NCBI RefSeq assembly: GCF_009176645.1 | Contig: NZ_AP019007.1 | Span: forward strand, 2,418,001 to 2,482,000 | DNA from: Enterobacter oligotrophicus | Lineage (GTDB): Bacteria; Pseudomonadota; Gammaproteobacteria; Enterobacterales; Enterobacteriaceae | Direction: 5' to 3' | Length of the DNA: 64,000 nt | Part shown: piece after piece, positions 16,406 to 27,876 of the stretch | How positions within the stretch are numbered: the first letter of the stretch is position 1 | Layout of the letters: each line of letters starts with the position of its first letter | Notes under the pieces: model-generated | What the model was told of the DNA's origin: nothing | The model's input: only the letters and a program-made list of their open reading frames with translations | Databases searched by the model: none | Position numbers and translations under genes: made by a program

Positions 16406-16503
16406 AAATAAAAACTCCTGAAATCAGCGAGAGATTGCAGCCTTCCACCATGGACAGGCTTCTGTACCCCGAACACCCCGCAGGCGTGTTCGTTCTCGGG
16501 TCA
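16406..16503 (-). promoter_or_regulatory. ibpA 5' leader, ROSE-type RNA thermometer
   Basis: About 98-nt leader between the sigma-32 promoter and the ibpA start. The Shine-Dalgarno TCAGGAG lies 8-10 nt before ATG and is preceded by GCTGCAATCTCTCGCTGATT, including the GCTG-type anti-Shine-Dalgarno element of ROSE structures. A GC-rich hairpin (ACACGCCTGCGGGGTGT) lies farther 5'. E. coli ibpA is the reference case of this thermometer; structure here is inferred. Confidence 0.7.
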
Positions 16504-16510
16504 CAATCTT

Positions 16511-16539
16511 AAAATGGGTCTGGTTACGGGCTTTTCAAG
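16511..16539 (-). promoter_or_regulatory. Sigma-32 heat-shock promoter of ibpAB
   Basis: On the minus strand CTTGAAAA (16539-16532), a 13-bp spacer and CCCATTTT (16518-16511). This is the sigma-32 consensus (CTTGAAA, 13-15 bp, CCCATNT) and matches the E. coli ibpAB promoter. The rest of the 16540-16718 gap is AT-rich and must hold the divergent yidQ promoter, which I cannot assign. Confidence 0.9.
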
Positions 16540-16718
16540 CGTTTTTAGACGAGATTTTTTTGCACTTTACCGGTACTCGCATAGACTGGGACAACAGCAC
16601 AAAGCGTTAAATTGCGATGGCTGCCACAGAGCGGGGATTCCGGGCTATTTATTTTGAACAAGGCTCGCTATAACCCTGAGTTGCAGGTCGATGCAGTGCC
16701 ATTAACGATGACTGAGTG

Positions 16719-17051
16719 ATGATGAAAAATGTTCTGATAAAGCTGACAACGTTCAGCGGGGTTGTTTTACTTTGCGGGTGTTCGAGCATGATGTCTCATA
16801 CCGGCGGTAAAGAAGGAACATATCCGGGAACCCGAGCCAGCGCGGCGATGATCTCCGACGACGATACTAACTGGGGCACCAAATCCCTGGTCATCCTGGA
16901 TATGCCATTTACGGCGGTTGCCGATACGCTCCTGCTGCCGTGGGATCTGTTCCGCACGGACAGCTCCGTGCGCTCGCGCGTGGAAAAAAGCGAGCAGGAA
17001 AATCTGGCAACCAATGCCGTCATCCCGCCCGCGGCACTGCCTCCGCGCTAG
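16719..17051 (+). CDS. yidQ: Outer-membrane-type lipoprotein YidQ
   Basis: 110 residues with a lipoprotein signal: a hydrophobic stretch then LLCGCSS, giving a lipidated Cys near residue 21. A DUF1375-family protein; the conserved TGGKEGTYPGTRA and LDMPFTAVADTLLLPWDLFR segments match E. coli YidQ. Cell-envelope role unknown. Start choice is ambiguous: GTG 16716, ATG 16719 and ATG 16722 are tandem; 16719 gives the E. coli length. It converges with yidR, both stop codons lying in CTAG (17048-17051). Confidence 0.9.
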   Translation: MMKNVLIKLTTFSGVVLLCGCSSMMSHTGGKEGTYPGTRASAAMISDDDTNWGTKSLVILDMPFTAVADTLLLPWDLFRTDSSVRSRVEKSEQENLATNAVIPPAALPPR

Positions 17052-18277
17052 TTCTGTACGGTTTCCGTTATCCACAGTTGACGGAAACCGCCCGTCTCTT
17101 CCATCCAGGCAATAAAGCGCCCGTCCGGGGAAAACACGACCGCATCAGCAGACGGCGGATTGCCGTGATCGGACGTCAAAAACGTCATCTCTCCGGTTTC
17201 AGCATCACAGCAGGCGATTCTGTTTTCGAGCACGAATCCCAGCATGTTCCCGGATGGGTGCCAGTTAAACGCCGACTGGATATCACTCGTGTTGTGAGTC
17301 AACTGGCGCGGCTCGCCGCCGTCCGGTGAGATAAGCCAGAGCTGAACAACACCGTTATCATCGCGCATCAGAAATGCAATCTGCGTTCCCTGAGGATTGC
17401 TGCGCACCCAGTGGCGCGGCACGTTAACCAGCCCAGGATAAGCCTTGTGGTGAGTAAAGGTTAACCGGCGCTGCATTACGCCCGCAGGCGGTGCTGGCAT
17501 GGTCTCCGGCGTTCCCTGGAGCGGTGCATCGCCCGCGCGTTTCCAGCCCAGTGCCTCTTTTGGCAGATCGACAATAAACAGTTCAGGCACCTTCTCGCCC
17601 TTCTCAGACAACGTATCACCGATAAACGCCAGCCTGCCATTGCCCACCCAGCCCTCTTCACAGGCACGGTTGATCTCATCGCTGCCCGGCTTCGGATTCG
17701 GCGTTGTGCGGCTGACCAGCACGTTCCAGAAGGTTCCGGCATATTCCCGCGCGTGATTTCCCTGCGGCGTCACCGGGCCGAAAGGCGCTGCCACGCCGAC
17801 GTTACGCAAATCGAGCTTTGGATCGCGCGCGTGCAGTACATGGTCGTTATAGGTAAAGCTCACGAACTGCCCGTTCGGGCTAAAGACGTGTACGTGGCTG
17901 CCGCCGCGCAGCGCGCCCGCGGTATACGGCGCTGTGATATCCATTGCATCCAGGTTGCTCGTCTGACCGTTGTGCGCAATCACACCCTGACGATGGTGGA
18001 AGTCGTACTGCCAGTCGGCATCCGGGTTTTCCGGTCCGTGGATAAAGACATATTTATCCTCTGTCGGATGAACGGTCACCACGCCGACATGCGCGCCATG
18101 ACTGGCGCGATAAATCACCTCCACCTCACCCGTACTGATATTGACCCGCTCGATGGTTTCACCGGTAAACGACGCGCCGGATGGACGCACATCATAGACA
18201 AGCCACTGGCTGTCTGGCGTCCAGGTGTTGATATTGGTGAGCTGGTGGTTTCGGGAAGCGAAGGTGATTTGTTTCAT
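17048..18277 (-). CDS. yidR: TolB/WD40-like beta-propeller protein YidR
   Basis: 409 residues, close to E. coli YidR (415). PD40-type propeller repeats recur (FSPNGQFVSF, FNWHPSGNMLGFV, FSPDGRFIAWMEE). No signal peptide, so cytoplasmic; resembles oligogalacturonate-lyase-like propellers but the function is not established. The start is ATG 18277 (MKQITF), as in E. coli; an upstream 14-codon extension would run through a hairpin and is rejected. The Shine-Dalgarno AGGG lies inside the 3' arm of a perfect 12-bp hairpin (18283-18313). It is the gene after dgoT on the same strand, so it may be cotranscribed with the galactonate operon. Confidence 0.9.
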   Translation of the reverse strand: MKQITFASRNHQLTNINTWTPDSQWLVYDVRPSGASFTGETIERVNISTGEVEVIYRASHGAHVGVVTVHPTEDKYVFIHGPENPDADWQYDFHHRQGVIAHNGQTSNLDAMDITAPYTAGALRGGSHVHVFSPNGQFVSFTYNDHVLHARDPKLDLRNVGVAAPFGPVTPQGNHAREYAGTFWNVLVSRTTPNPKPGSDEINRACEEGWVGNGRLAFIGDTLSEKGEKVPELFIVDLPKEALGWKRAGDAPLQGTPETMPAPPAGVMQRRLTFTHHKAYPGLVNVPRHWVRSNPQGTQIAFLMRDDNGVVQLWLISPDGGEPRQLTHNTSDIQSAFNWHPSGNMLGFVLENRIACCDAETGEMTFLTSDHGNPPSADAVVFSPDGRFIAWMEETGGFRQLWITETVQN

Positions 18278-18282
18278 GAAGA

Positions 18283-18313
18283 TACCCTGATGCGCAGTTA
18301 TCGCATCAGGGTA
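18283..18313 (-). promoter_or_regulatory. Hairpin covering the yidR Shine-Dalgarno
   Basis: A perfect 12-bp inverted repeat, TACCCTGATGCG / CGCATCAGGGTA, with a 7-nt loop. In the minus-strand RNA its 3' arm contains CAGGGTA, the only Shine-Dalgarno for yidR (ATG 18277, 7 nt away). It starts 15 nt after the dgoT stop. No T run follows the stem, so it is a better candidate for translational control or mRNA protection than for termination. Confidence 0.75.
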
Positions 18314-18328
18314 AAACATCCGGGGGAA

Positions 18329-19621
18329 TTAGCCTACTCGTTTCACATCGCCGACCAGCAGGATGTAGGAGAGCGCGCCGATCAGCGCCACGGCGGAGAT
18401 GTAAACCAGCGCCGGACCGAAGCCATAATCCTGCGCCAGGTAGCCAATCACCAGCGGCACGGTAATACCGCCCAACCCACCGACGAAGTTAAACACGCCA
18501 CCGGTCAGGCCAATCAGGCGCATCGGTGCCAGAGACGACACCAGTGACCAGGTAATAGAGGCAAAACCGTTACCGAAGAACGCCACCGCCATTAACGTCA
18601 TGATCCACACTGGATCGTTGGTGTAGTTCGCACCCATGATACAAGTGGAGATCAGCAGCCCGCAGATAATGGGTGTTTTGCGCGCCACGCCCAGCGAGAA
18701 GCCTTTTTTCACCAGCTTATCCGCCAGCCAGCCGGAGAGCAGTACGCCAAAGAACGCTGCGAGGAACGGTACAGTGGTCATGAAGCCCGCCTTCAGCGCG
18801 GTGATCCCCTTTTCCTGGGTCAGGTAGTTCGGGAACCAGGTCAGGAAGAACCACAGCGTGGAAGTGACGGCAAACTGGCCCAGATACACGCCCACCAGCT
18901 TACGGTGGAAGACCAGCTTCCAGTCCGCTTTGGTCAGTGGCTGACGCGCCTCTTTTTTCACTGGCGCATCACCGTCTACCAGACCGCCACCGTCGCGAAT
19001 GTAGTCCAGTTCAGCTTTGCTGATGCTTTTGGTCAGGCGCGGTGGCTGGTAGACCTTAAACCAGATCAGCGACCAGATGATGCCAATGCCGCCAGTGACA
19101 ATGAATACCCAGTGCCAGCTCAGCAGCTCCTGTATCCAGATCAGCAGCGGCGTCAGGAACGCAAGGCCGACAAACTGCCCGGAGGTGTAGAAGCCCACGG
19201 CAGAGGCGCGCTCATGTTCCGGGAACCAGCTGGTTACCATGCGGTTGTTGGTCGGGAACGCCGGCGCTTCGAATATCCCGGTGATGGCACGCAGGCCAAT
19301 CAGCGACATTAATCCGGTAGCAAAGCCCTGGAACAACGTGGCCACGGACCAGCCGAAAATGGCGATAAAGTAGGTCAGACGCGAGCCAACGCGGTCGAGG
19401 AACCAGCCGCCGGGGATCTGGCATAGCGTATAGAGCCAGGCAAACGCCGAGAAGACGTAGCCCATTTCCGCTTTGGTAATGCCAAACTCTTCCTGAATAT
19501 GGGCCGAGGCCACGGCGAGGTTGGCGCGGTCGACATAGCAGATGACCACGGTAATAAAGATCATAATCAGCGTCAGGTAACGGCGACGCCCGGTTTTTGC
19601 AGCAGTAACTGGAATATCCAT
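18329..19621 (-). CDS. dgoT: D-galactonate transporter DgoT
   Basis: 430-residue MFS proton symporter of the anion:cation symporter family, importing D-galactonate. About 12 helices; the MFS motif [11 protein letters not shown] is after helix 2. Near-identical to E. coli DgoT; I use the ATG at 19621 (MDIPVTAAK), ignoring 45 upstream codons. It is the last gene of dgoRKADT. The 224-bp gap to dgoD contains an ERIC element. Confidence 0.96.
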   Translation of the reverse strand: MDIPVTAAKTGRRRYLTLIMIFITVVICYVDRANLAVASAHIQEEFGITKAEMGYVFSAFAWLYTLCQIPGGWFLDRVGSRLTYFIAIFGWSVATLFQGFATGLMSLIGLRAITGIFEAPAFPTNNRMVTSWFPEHERASAVGFYTSGQFVGLAFLTPLLIWIQELLSWHWVFIVTGGIGIIWSLIWFKVYQPPRLTKSISKAELDYIRDGGGLVDGDAPVKKEARQPLTKADWKLVFHRKLVGVYLGQFAVTSTLWFFLTWFPNYLTQEKGITALKAGFMTTVPFLAAFFGVLLSGWLADKLVKKGFSLGVARKTPIICGLLISTCIMGANYTNDPVWIMTLMAVAFFGNGFASITWSLVSSLAPMRLIGLTGGVFNFVGGLGGITVPLVIGYLAQDYGFGPALVYISAVALIGALSYILLVGDVKRVG

Positions 19622-19721
19622 CGCAATCTGTCTCCAGATTTTGGGCATAGCGAAGCCGCTCACCATGCCCTGTAATTTACAGAGGGTGTATTTGATTTTT
19701 TTAATTAAAACGTAAACGGAA

Positions 19722-19841
19722 TGCGCTAAATAATTCGTGCCGGGGGAAGGCGGCAAGTTTTCGCATCACCGGGAGCATACAAAAGTATGTGACCGGGGTA
19801 AGAAAACGCAGCCAACGCATCACCAGCGCGAAGTATGACGC
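19722..19841 (-). repeat. ERIC element
   Basis: About 120 bp. On the minus strand it begins GTCATACTTC, continues GCGTTGGCTGCGTT, ACCCCGGTCACATACTTTTG, TATGCTCCC and CTTGCCGCCTTCC, and ends GAATTATTTAG. This is the enterobacterial repetitive intergenic consensus (IRU), a non-autonomous imperfect palindrome, in a somewhat diverged form. It lies inside the dgo operon between dgoD and dgoT. Confidence 0.88.
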
Positions 19842-19845
19842 GCAT

Positions 19846-20994
19846 TTACCACTCGGCTACGGAACCGTCTTCATGACGCCAGAGTGGGTTACGCCAGTCC
19901 GGCGCATTTTTACTCAGCTCAATGACTTTGGCTTCGTCAATTTCCACGCCAAGGCCCGGCTTCATTAATGGTTTGAAGAAACCGCCTTCCATGCTGAAGT
20001 CTTCTTTGTTTTTCACAAAGTCGAGCAGTTCCGCGCCCTTGTTATAGTGAATGCCCATGCTCTGTTCCTGGAACACGGCGTTGCGCGAGACGAAGTCGAC
20101 GTGCAGACAGGCCGCCAGCGCAATCGGTCCAAGCGGACAGTGCGGAGCCAGCGCCACGTCGTAGGCTTCGGCCATTCCGGCAATTTTGTAGCATTCGGTG
20201 ATGCCGCCCGCGTGAGAGAGGTCTGGCTGCAGGATCGCAATGCCGCCCGCTTCCAGCACGCGTTTGAACTCGAAGCGCGAGAACATACGCTCCCCCGCCG
20301 CGATGGGAATGTGCGTCTGTTCAGCCAGTTTCGGATAATACTCGGCCTGCTCGGCCAGCACCGGCTCTTCGATAAACAGCGGACGATACGGCTCCAGCTC
20401 TTTAATCAATACCTTGGCCATCGGCGCGCTGACGCGTCCGTGGAAATCCAGGCCAAACTCAATCTCGTTGCCGAACGCCTCGCGGATTTGCGCCACGGTA
20501 TTTACCGCACGGTCTACCGCACGCGAGTTGTCGATAACCCCCATCTCTTCACAGCCGTTGAGTTTGAAGGTGTCAAAGCCAATGCTGCGCAACTGCGTGA
20601 TACCGTCGATCACTTCCGCAGGACGGTCCCCGCCTACCCAACTGTAGGCTTTGATTTTGTCACGCACCAGGCCGCCCATAAGCTGCCAGACAGGGGCATT
20701 CAGCACTTTGCCTTTGATATCCCACAGCGCCTGGTCGATACCCGCGATGGCGCTCATCAGAATCGGACCACCACGGTAGAATCCTGCACGGTACATCACC
20801 TGCCAGAGGTCGTTGATGCGCGCCGGGTCCTGACCAATCAGGTATTCCCCTAACTCGTGCACTGCGGCTTCAACGGTGCGCGCACGCCCTTCAATCACCG
20901 GCTCGCCCCAGCCAACCACGCCTTCGTCGGTTTCGATTTTCAGGAACATCCAACGCGGCGGTAAACGGTACGTGGTGAGTTTGGTTATTTTCAT
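19846..20994 (-). CDS. dgoD: D-galactonate dehydratase
   Basis: 382-residue enolase-superfamily enzyme converting D-galactonate to 2-keto-3-deoxygalactonate, first step of the De Ley-Doudoroff-type pathway. The Mg ligands Asp183, Glu209 and Glu235 and catalytic His185 and His285 are all present ([26 protein letters not shown]) at E. coli numbering. The start overlaps dgoA by 4 bp. The stop is 5 bp before the ERIC element. Confidence 0.97.
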   Translation of the reverse strand: MKITKLTTYRLPPRWMFLKIETDEGVVGWGEPVIEGRARTVEAAVHELGEYLIGQDPARINDLWQVMYRAGFYRGGPILMSAIAGIDQALWDIKGKVLNAPVWQLMGGLVRDKIKAYSWVGGDRPAEVIDGITQLRSIGFDTFKLNGCEEMGVIDNSRAVDRAVNTVAQIREAFGNEIEFGLDFHGRVSAPMAKVLIKELEPYRPLFIEEPVLAEQAEYYPKLAEQTHIPIAAGERMFSRFEFKRVLEAGGIAILQPDLSHAGGITECYKIAGMAEAYDVALAPHCPLGPIALAACLHVDFVSRNAVFQEQSMGIHYNKGAELLDFVKNKEDFSMEGGFFKPLMKPGLGVEIDEAKVIELSKNAPDWRNPLWRHEDGSVAEW

Positions 20995-21608
20995 TTCACT
21001 GCCTCTCGATACGCTTTAACAAATGCAGCCGCCTGCTGTGCGGTACGTTCTACGGACTGTCCGGCGCGATACAGATCGCTGCCCAGCCCCGCGCCGACAC
21101 AACCTGCGTTTATCCACTGGTCCAGGTTTTCTGGCGTTACACCGCCCACGGCAAAGACCGGCACGCTGGCGGGCAATACCGCCTTCAGGGCTTTGATGTA
21201 GTCCGGACCAAAAGCCGATGACGGGAAAACTTTGAGCGACTGCGCACCGGCATCAAGGGCGGTAAAGGCTTCTGTTGCCGTGGCGCAACCAGGGCAGACG
21301 GTCATGCCGTAACCCACCGCACGGCGGATCACCTCTGGCTTAATATTTGGCGTCACAATGAGTTTGCAGCCCATTTTTGCAAGCTGGTCCACCTGCTCCG
21401 GCTGCAACACGGTTCCCGCGCCAATCAGCGCTTTATCGCCATACGCATCTACCACTGCCGGAATGCTTTTTTCCCACTCCGGGGAGTTGAGCGGGATCTC
21501 CACCGCGTCGAACCCGGCGTCGATCACCGCGCCGACGTGGGCTAACGCCTCATCGGGCGTGATACCGCGCAAAATCGCGATAAGGGGAAGATTAGTTTGC
21601 CACTGCAT
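20991..21608 (-). CDS. dgoA: 2-dehydro-3-deoxy-6-phosphogalactonate aldolase
   Basis: 205-residue class I KDPG/KDPGal aldolase splitting KDPGal into pyruvate and glyceraldehyde 3-phosphate. Glu37 (AVEIPL) and the Schiff-base lysine Lys126 (SLKVFPS) are in place. It overlaps dgoK by 17 bp and dgoD by 4 bp, so the four proximal genes are translationally coupled. Confidence 0.96.
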   Translation of the reverse strand: MQWQTNLPLIAILRGITPDEALAHVGAVIDAGFDAVEIPLNSPEWEKSIPAVVDAYGDKALIGAGTVLQPEQVDQLAKMGCKLIVTPNIKPEVIRRAVGYGMTVCPGCATATEAFTALDAGAQSLKVFPSSAFGPDYIKALKAVLPASVPVFAVGGVTPENLDQWINAGCVGAGLGSDLYRAGQSVERTAQQAAAFVKAYREAVK

Positions 21609-22470
21609 GAGCGATGCTCCTTATTCCTGCCTGAAATGCCGTATCGCCGGACACCGTTGAAACGTCACGCCCAATGGCGCGAAACGCCTGCTCATAGCGC
21701 GACGTCAGCGATGCGCCTGCGACAATCGTGATGACCTGCCCCTGCGCAACGAAATCACGCATGCTGGCGACTTCAGCGCCAATCAGCAGGCCGGAAAGAA
21801 ACTCGCTGACCTGCTCGCGGGGAAGCGTTCCCAGCACGTGCGAGGCGCGAACCTCGAAAAGTTGCGGCAAAACGGCAGGGGATGCGATCCCGCGCTCAAG
21901 CCCGGCGTTAAACGCCTCTGGCGAAACAATCTGTTCCGGTAACCCCGTACCCACCAGCGAATGATTAAGCAGTAAATGGTGTAATTCGCCGGTCATCACG
22001 GTACGAAAATCGTGGATCTGCTCTGTATCAGCCTGTACCCATTTGCAGTGCGTTCCGGGCATGACGTAGACAGAAGAAGGAGAAAGGGTGCGCGCACCGA
22101 GCAGTTGTGTCTCTTCACCGCGCATCACGTTGTGGTTATCGTCGCGAGAGACGCACAAGCCTGGAATAATCCAGATATTGTCGCCAACGGACGTCAACTG
22201 TTCGCCAATGGCAGAGAAATGGGCAGGAACGGGCAGATAAGGTGCAACCTTCCAGCCCACGTTGCTGCCAACCATTCCTGCCATCACCACTGGCGTGGCG
22301 CTATCGCGCCAGTTTTGCGTCACCTCTGCTAACACCGCCTTAGGGGATTTACCTTTCAGGCGCGTCACGCCTGCTTCTGATTGCCTGCTCTCCAGGCACT
22401 GCTCACCCTGATAAAGCCAGGCGCGCAGGTTGGTTGATCCCCAGTCAATTGCGATGTAGCGAGATGTCAT
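21592..22470 (-). CDS. dgoK: 2-dehydro-3-deoxygalactonokinase
   Basis: 292 residues; phosphorylates 2-keto-3-deoxygalactonate with ATP. The N-terminal phosphate loop IDWGSTNLRAWL (about 8-19) belongs to the ASKHA-type sugar kinase fold; PGTHCKWV is also conserved in the family. It overlaps dgoR by 4 bp upstream and dgoA by 17 bp downstream. Confidence 0.96.
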   Translation of the reverse strand: MTSRYIAIDWGSTNLRAWLYQGEQCLESRQSEAGVTRLKGKSPKAVLAEVTQNWRDSATPVVMAGMVGSNVGWKVAPYLPVPAHFSAIGEQLTSVGDNIWIIPGLCVSRDDNHNVMRGEETQLLGARTLSPSSVYVMPGTHCKWVQADTEQIHDFRTVMTGELHHLLLNHSLVGTGLPEQIVSPEAFNAGLERGIASPAVLPQLFEVRASHVLGTLPREQVSEFLSGLLIGAEVASMRDFVAQGQVITIVAGASLTSRYEQAFRAIGRDVSTVSGDTAFQAGIRSIAHAVAN

Positions 22471-23156
22471 GTGATTTCCTTCAACCTTCGTGTCGAGCTG
22501 GCGATCATGGTGAGCGCCGCCTGCTCTGCCGCATCGCCGTCCTGATGCCGTATCGCATCGAACAGCGCTTTATGTTCCTGGAGCGTTTTCGGCATGTTGG
22601 CCTCATCACCCATCCAGGTACGTTCAAATACTGCTCGCTGTAGCGAGCTGATCGCCACGCTAAGCTGCTGTAATACCGGGTTATGCACCGACTGCAGCAC
22701 CGCTTCGTGGTAGCGAATATCCGCCTCGTTGAACGCATCACGATTCTGGTTATTGGCGATCATGTCGTTTAAAGCCGACTCTATCTGCGCCAGGTCGCCG
22801 GAGGTTGCGCGTTCTGCCGCCCAGCGGGCGATTGCCGGTTCCACCAGGTTTCGCACCTCGCTCATCGCCCCAATCAGCCGTGGGTCGTAGTCGTTTTCCA
22901 ACACCCACTGCAATACATCGGTATCGAGGTAGTTCCACTGGTTGCGCGGCGCAACAAACGCGCCGCGATAACGCTTCATTTCAATCAGCCGCTTCGCCAT
23001 CAGCGAGCGAAAGACTTCCCGGATAATGTTGCGCGAGGTTTCAAACTCTTCGCACAGTTCAGCCTCTGCAGGTAGCGGCGAACCGGGAACGTATTTGCCA
23101 CCCACAATTTGGGTTCCCAGCGTGATCACAATGCGATCGGTTTTGTTAAGCGTCAT
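22467..23156 (-). CDS. dgoR: GntR-family repressor of galactonate catabolism DgoR
   Basis: 229 residues of the FadR subfamily of GntR regulators: a winged HTH at about 10-75 (PLPAEAELCEEFETSRNIIREVFRSL) and an all-helical FCD ligand domain at about 95-220 binding galactonate, with metal-site residues in NEADIRYHEAVLQ. First gene of the operon, autoregulated. Operators lie 70-140 bp upstream. Confidence 0.95.
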   Translation of the reverse strand: MTLNKTDRIVITLGTQIVGGKYVPGSPLPAEAELCEEFETSRNIIREVFRSLMAKRLIEMKRYRGAFVAPRNQWNYLDTDVLQWVLENDYDPRLIGAMSEVRNLVEPAIARWAAERATSGDLAQIESALNDMIANNQNRDAFNEADIRYHEAVLQSVHNPVLQQLSVAISSLQRAVFERTWMGDEANMPKTLQEHKALFDAIRHQDGDAAEQAALTMIASSTRRLKEIT

Positions 23157-23220
23157 GGAGAGTCCTTGTGCTCTGTAAGTCCATCACTACTTTACCTCGA
23201 CCGCTGAATTTCGCCTCACT

Positions 23221-23297
23221 TTTGCAGTACAAACGTGATGCTATTCGTCATTGCTGTGGTTGTAATGTAGTACAATCAATTAATGTTGTACTACAAT
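23221..23297 (-). promoter_or_regulatory. dgo operator array (DgoR sites)
   Basis: TTGTA-C-TACAA (23286-23296) is a perfect palindrome. A second site ATGTA-G-TACAA (23265-23275) is centred exactly 21 bp away, two helical turns. Together they also form a 10-bp inverted repeat with a 10-bp gap. A weaker third copy TTTGCA-G-TACAAA (23221-23233) is 43 bp farther toward dgoR. Sequence and spacing fit GntR/FadR-type operators, and E. coli DgoR is known to bind similar repeats. The core promoter was not assigned. Confidence 0.8.
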
Positions 23298-23334
23298 ACA
23301 GATCACAAAAAGAACAATTCGATAAATTCAGAGC

Positions 23335-23363
23335 CAAAAAAAGCCCCGGTTGATAACCGAGGC
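23335..23363 (-). terminator. yidA terminator
   Basis: On the minus strand AGCCTCGGTT-ATC-AACCGGGGCT is followed by TTTTTTT, a strong intrinsic terminator 20 bp after the yidA stop. Confidence 0.88.
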
Positions 23364-23382
23364 TGATGTTTTAGAGCCGCTG

Positions 23383-24195
23383 TTACTGGAGCACAAATTT
23401 CTCGATCGCCCATGCAACACCGTCTTCCAGGTTGGATTTGGTGACGAAATTAGCCACTTCTTTCACCGACGGGATCGCGTTATCCATCGCCACACCCATA
23501 CCCGCGTATTCAATCATCGCGATGTCATTTTCCTGGTCACCCAGCGCCATGATCTCTTCCGGTTTAATCCCTAACGCATCAGCAAGCGATTTCACACCTG
23601 TGCCTTTATTGACGCGTTTATCGAGGATTTCCAGGAAGTACGGCGCACTTTTCAGCACGGTGTATTTCTCTTTTACCTCCGCCGGGATGCGCGCGATGGC
23701 CTTGTCCAGGATTTCAGGCTCATCGATCATCATCACTTTCAGGAACTGGGTGCTCGGGTCCATCTTCTCTGCTTCGCAGAACACCAGCGGAATGGTGGCG
23801 ACAAAGGATTCATGCACGGTGTAGTAGCTGATATCGCGGTTGGCGGTATAGAGCGTATTGCGATCGAGCGCGTGGAAGTGGGAACCAACGTCGCGGGACA
23901 GTTTTTCCAGGAACAGGTAATCGTCATAGTTCAGCGCGGTTTGTGCCACCGTGCTGCCATCTGCGGCCTTCTGCACCAGCGCACCGTTGTAAGTGATGCA
24001 GTAATCACCCGGCTGATTCATGTGCAGCTCTTTCAGGTAGCTGTGCACGCCAGCATACGGACGACCGGTGGTCAGCACTACGTTCACCCCTTTTTCACGC
24101 GCAGCCGCAATCGCGTTTTTAACGGCAGGAGAGATAGTGTGGTCTGGCAGCAACAGTGTGCCGTCCATATCGATTGCAATGAGTTTGATGGCCAT
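23383..24195 (-). CDS. yidA: HAD-superfamily sugar phosphatase YidA
   Basis: 270-residue Cof-type HAD phosphatase. Motif I is DMDGTLL (Asp9/Asp11), motif II is TTGRP, motif III includes Lys in NKGTGVKSL, and motif IV is GDQENDIAMI. It hydrolyses sugar phosphates in the E. coli enzyme. Near-identical to E. coli YidA. Monocistronic, between dgoR and gyrB. Confidence 0.96.
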   Translation of the reverse strand: MAIKLIAIDMDGTLLLPDHTISPAVKNAIAAAREKGVNVVLTTGRPYAGVHSYLKELHMNQPGDYCITYNGALVQKAADGSTVAQTALNYDDYLFLEKLSRDVGSHFHALDRNTLYTANRDISYYTVHESFVATIPLVFCEAEKMDPSTQFLKVMMIDEPEILDKAIARIPAEVKEKYTVLKSAPYFLEILDKRVNKGTGVKSLADALGIKPEEIMALGDQENDIAMIEYAGMGVAMDNAIPSVKEVANFVTKSNLEDGVAWAIEKFVLQ

Positions 24196-24310
24196 GAGAT
24201 CCCCGGTTTGAATGAGTCTGTACTCATGCTAACGCGATTCCGCTCAAAAAACACGGTAAGAAAGGAGGATGAGCCTGGAAAGGGGATTCCCCTTTTCCAC
24301 CTAAAGAAAA

Positions 24311-24339
24311 GCCCGGTGGCGCTAACGCTTACCGGGCCT
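24311..24339. repeat. REP element / gyrB 3' hairpin
   Basis: GCCCGGTGGCGCTAACGCTTACCGGGCCT, a single REP (palindromic unit) between gyrB and yidA. On the minus strand the stem is followed by TTTTC, so it may also end gyrB transcripts. Confidence 0.8.
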
Positions 24340-24362
24340 GTTGAACCTACAGAGACAACGAT

Positions 24363-26792
<2,430 letters not shown>

Positions 26793-26802
26793 TCAACTTG
26801 GG

Positions 26803-27876
26803 TTAATCCGTTATTTTACCCTTTTCCACGGTAAACATCTTCGAATTTTCGTCCGACATGTCTATAACGTGTTCAGCGCTAATGGCGCTGACGAAAACCT
26901 GCGACTGCGTAGCTTTTAAGCGGCTGGCAAGCAGCCCGCGCCGCGCGTCATCAAGTTCCGAGGCAAAATCATCTATCAGATACAGGCAGCGTCGCCCGCT
27001 CTCGCGGGTTAAAAACTCCCCCTGCGCCAGGCGCAGCGCGCACATCAGCAGCTTGAGCTGCCCACGTGATAGCGTATCTTCGACCGGCGCGCCGTCTGCA
27101 CGAATGCGGAAATCCGCCTTGTGCGGGCCGTGCGCGGTGTAGGTCAACATGCGGTCGCGCTCGAAATTTCTCTCCAGCACGTCGGCATAATCAGTCTCTT
27201 TCTCCCAGCCGCGCTGGAAGGAGAAGGTAAGAGAAAACTCGGGTAAAAACTGTTTGCAGGTGTCGGCCATATCTTCGGCGATACCTGCGCTGTATTCGGC
27301 ACGCCAGCGGCTGATTTGTTCCGCGAGGGGAATTAATTCCTTGTCCCACGGACGTAACTGGGCGTAACGCGTGACCTGGCGCAACGCGGCGTTACGCTGC
27401 TTGAGCAGACGCTTCAGGTTACTCCAGGCGTTAAAGAAACCGGCTTCGTTGTGAAAGCATCCCCAGTCGAGGAACGCTCTTCTGTATTTGGGGCCGCCGT
27501 TGAGTAAAGTAAACCCCTCAGGCGTAATCAGCTGCATCGGCATCAACAGCGCCAGCTCCGCCACTTTGTGACCGTCGGTGCCGTCAATGCGCACCTTGCT
27601 GTCGCCCTGCTTGTCTTTGGTCAGGCCGATGGCGGTTTCCCGCTCTTCACCCTGTAAACGCCCGTGCAGAACAAAAGATTCCTGCTCATGGCGAATAACG
27701 CGACCAATCTGCAAACTGCGAAACGCCCGACCGTGGCCGAGCGTATAGATGGCTTCCAGCACGCTGGTTTTGCCGCTGCCGTTCGCGCCAACCAGGAAAT
27801 TAAAGCCAGGGGATAAAGCGAGATCCGCGCTTTCAATGTTGCGAAAGTCGCGGATCAACAGACGGGTGAGCGACAT
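26803..27876 (-). CDS. recF: RecF recombination mediator
   Basis: 357-residue SMC-like ABC ATPase that helps load RecA at gapped DNA with RecO and RecR. Walker A is GANGSGKTS (30-38); the ABC signature SRGQLKLL and Walker [12 protein letters not shown] are near the C-terminus. It overlaps dnaN by 1 bp (TAATG), typical of this operon. Confidence 0.98.
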   Translation of the reverse strand: MSLTRLLIRDFRNIESADLALSPGFNFLVGANGSGKTSVLEAIYTLGHGRAFRSLQIGRVIRHEQESFVLHGRLQGEERETAIGLTKDKQGDSKVRIDGTDGHKVAELALLMPMQLITPEGFTLLNGGPKYRRAFLDWGCFHNEAGFFNAWSNLKRLLKQRNAALRQVTRYAQLRPWDKELIPLAEQISRWRAEYSAGIAEDMADTCKQFLPEFSLTFSFQRGWEKETDYADVLERNFERDRMLTYTAHGPHKADFRIRADGAPVEDTLSRGQLKLLMCALRLAQGEFLTRESGRRCLYLIDDFASELDDARRGLLASRLKATQSQVFVSAISAEHVIDMSDENSKMFTVEKGKITD

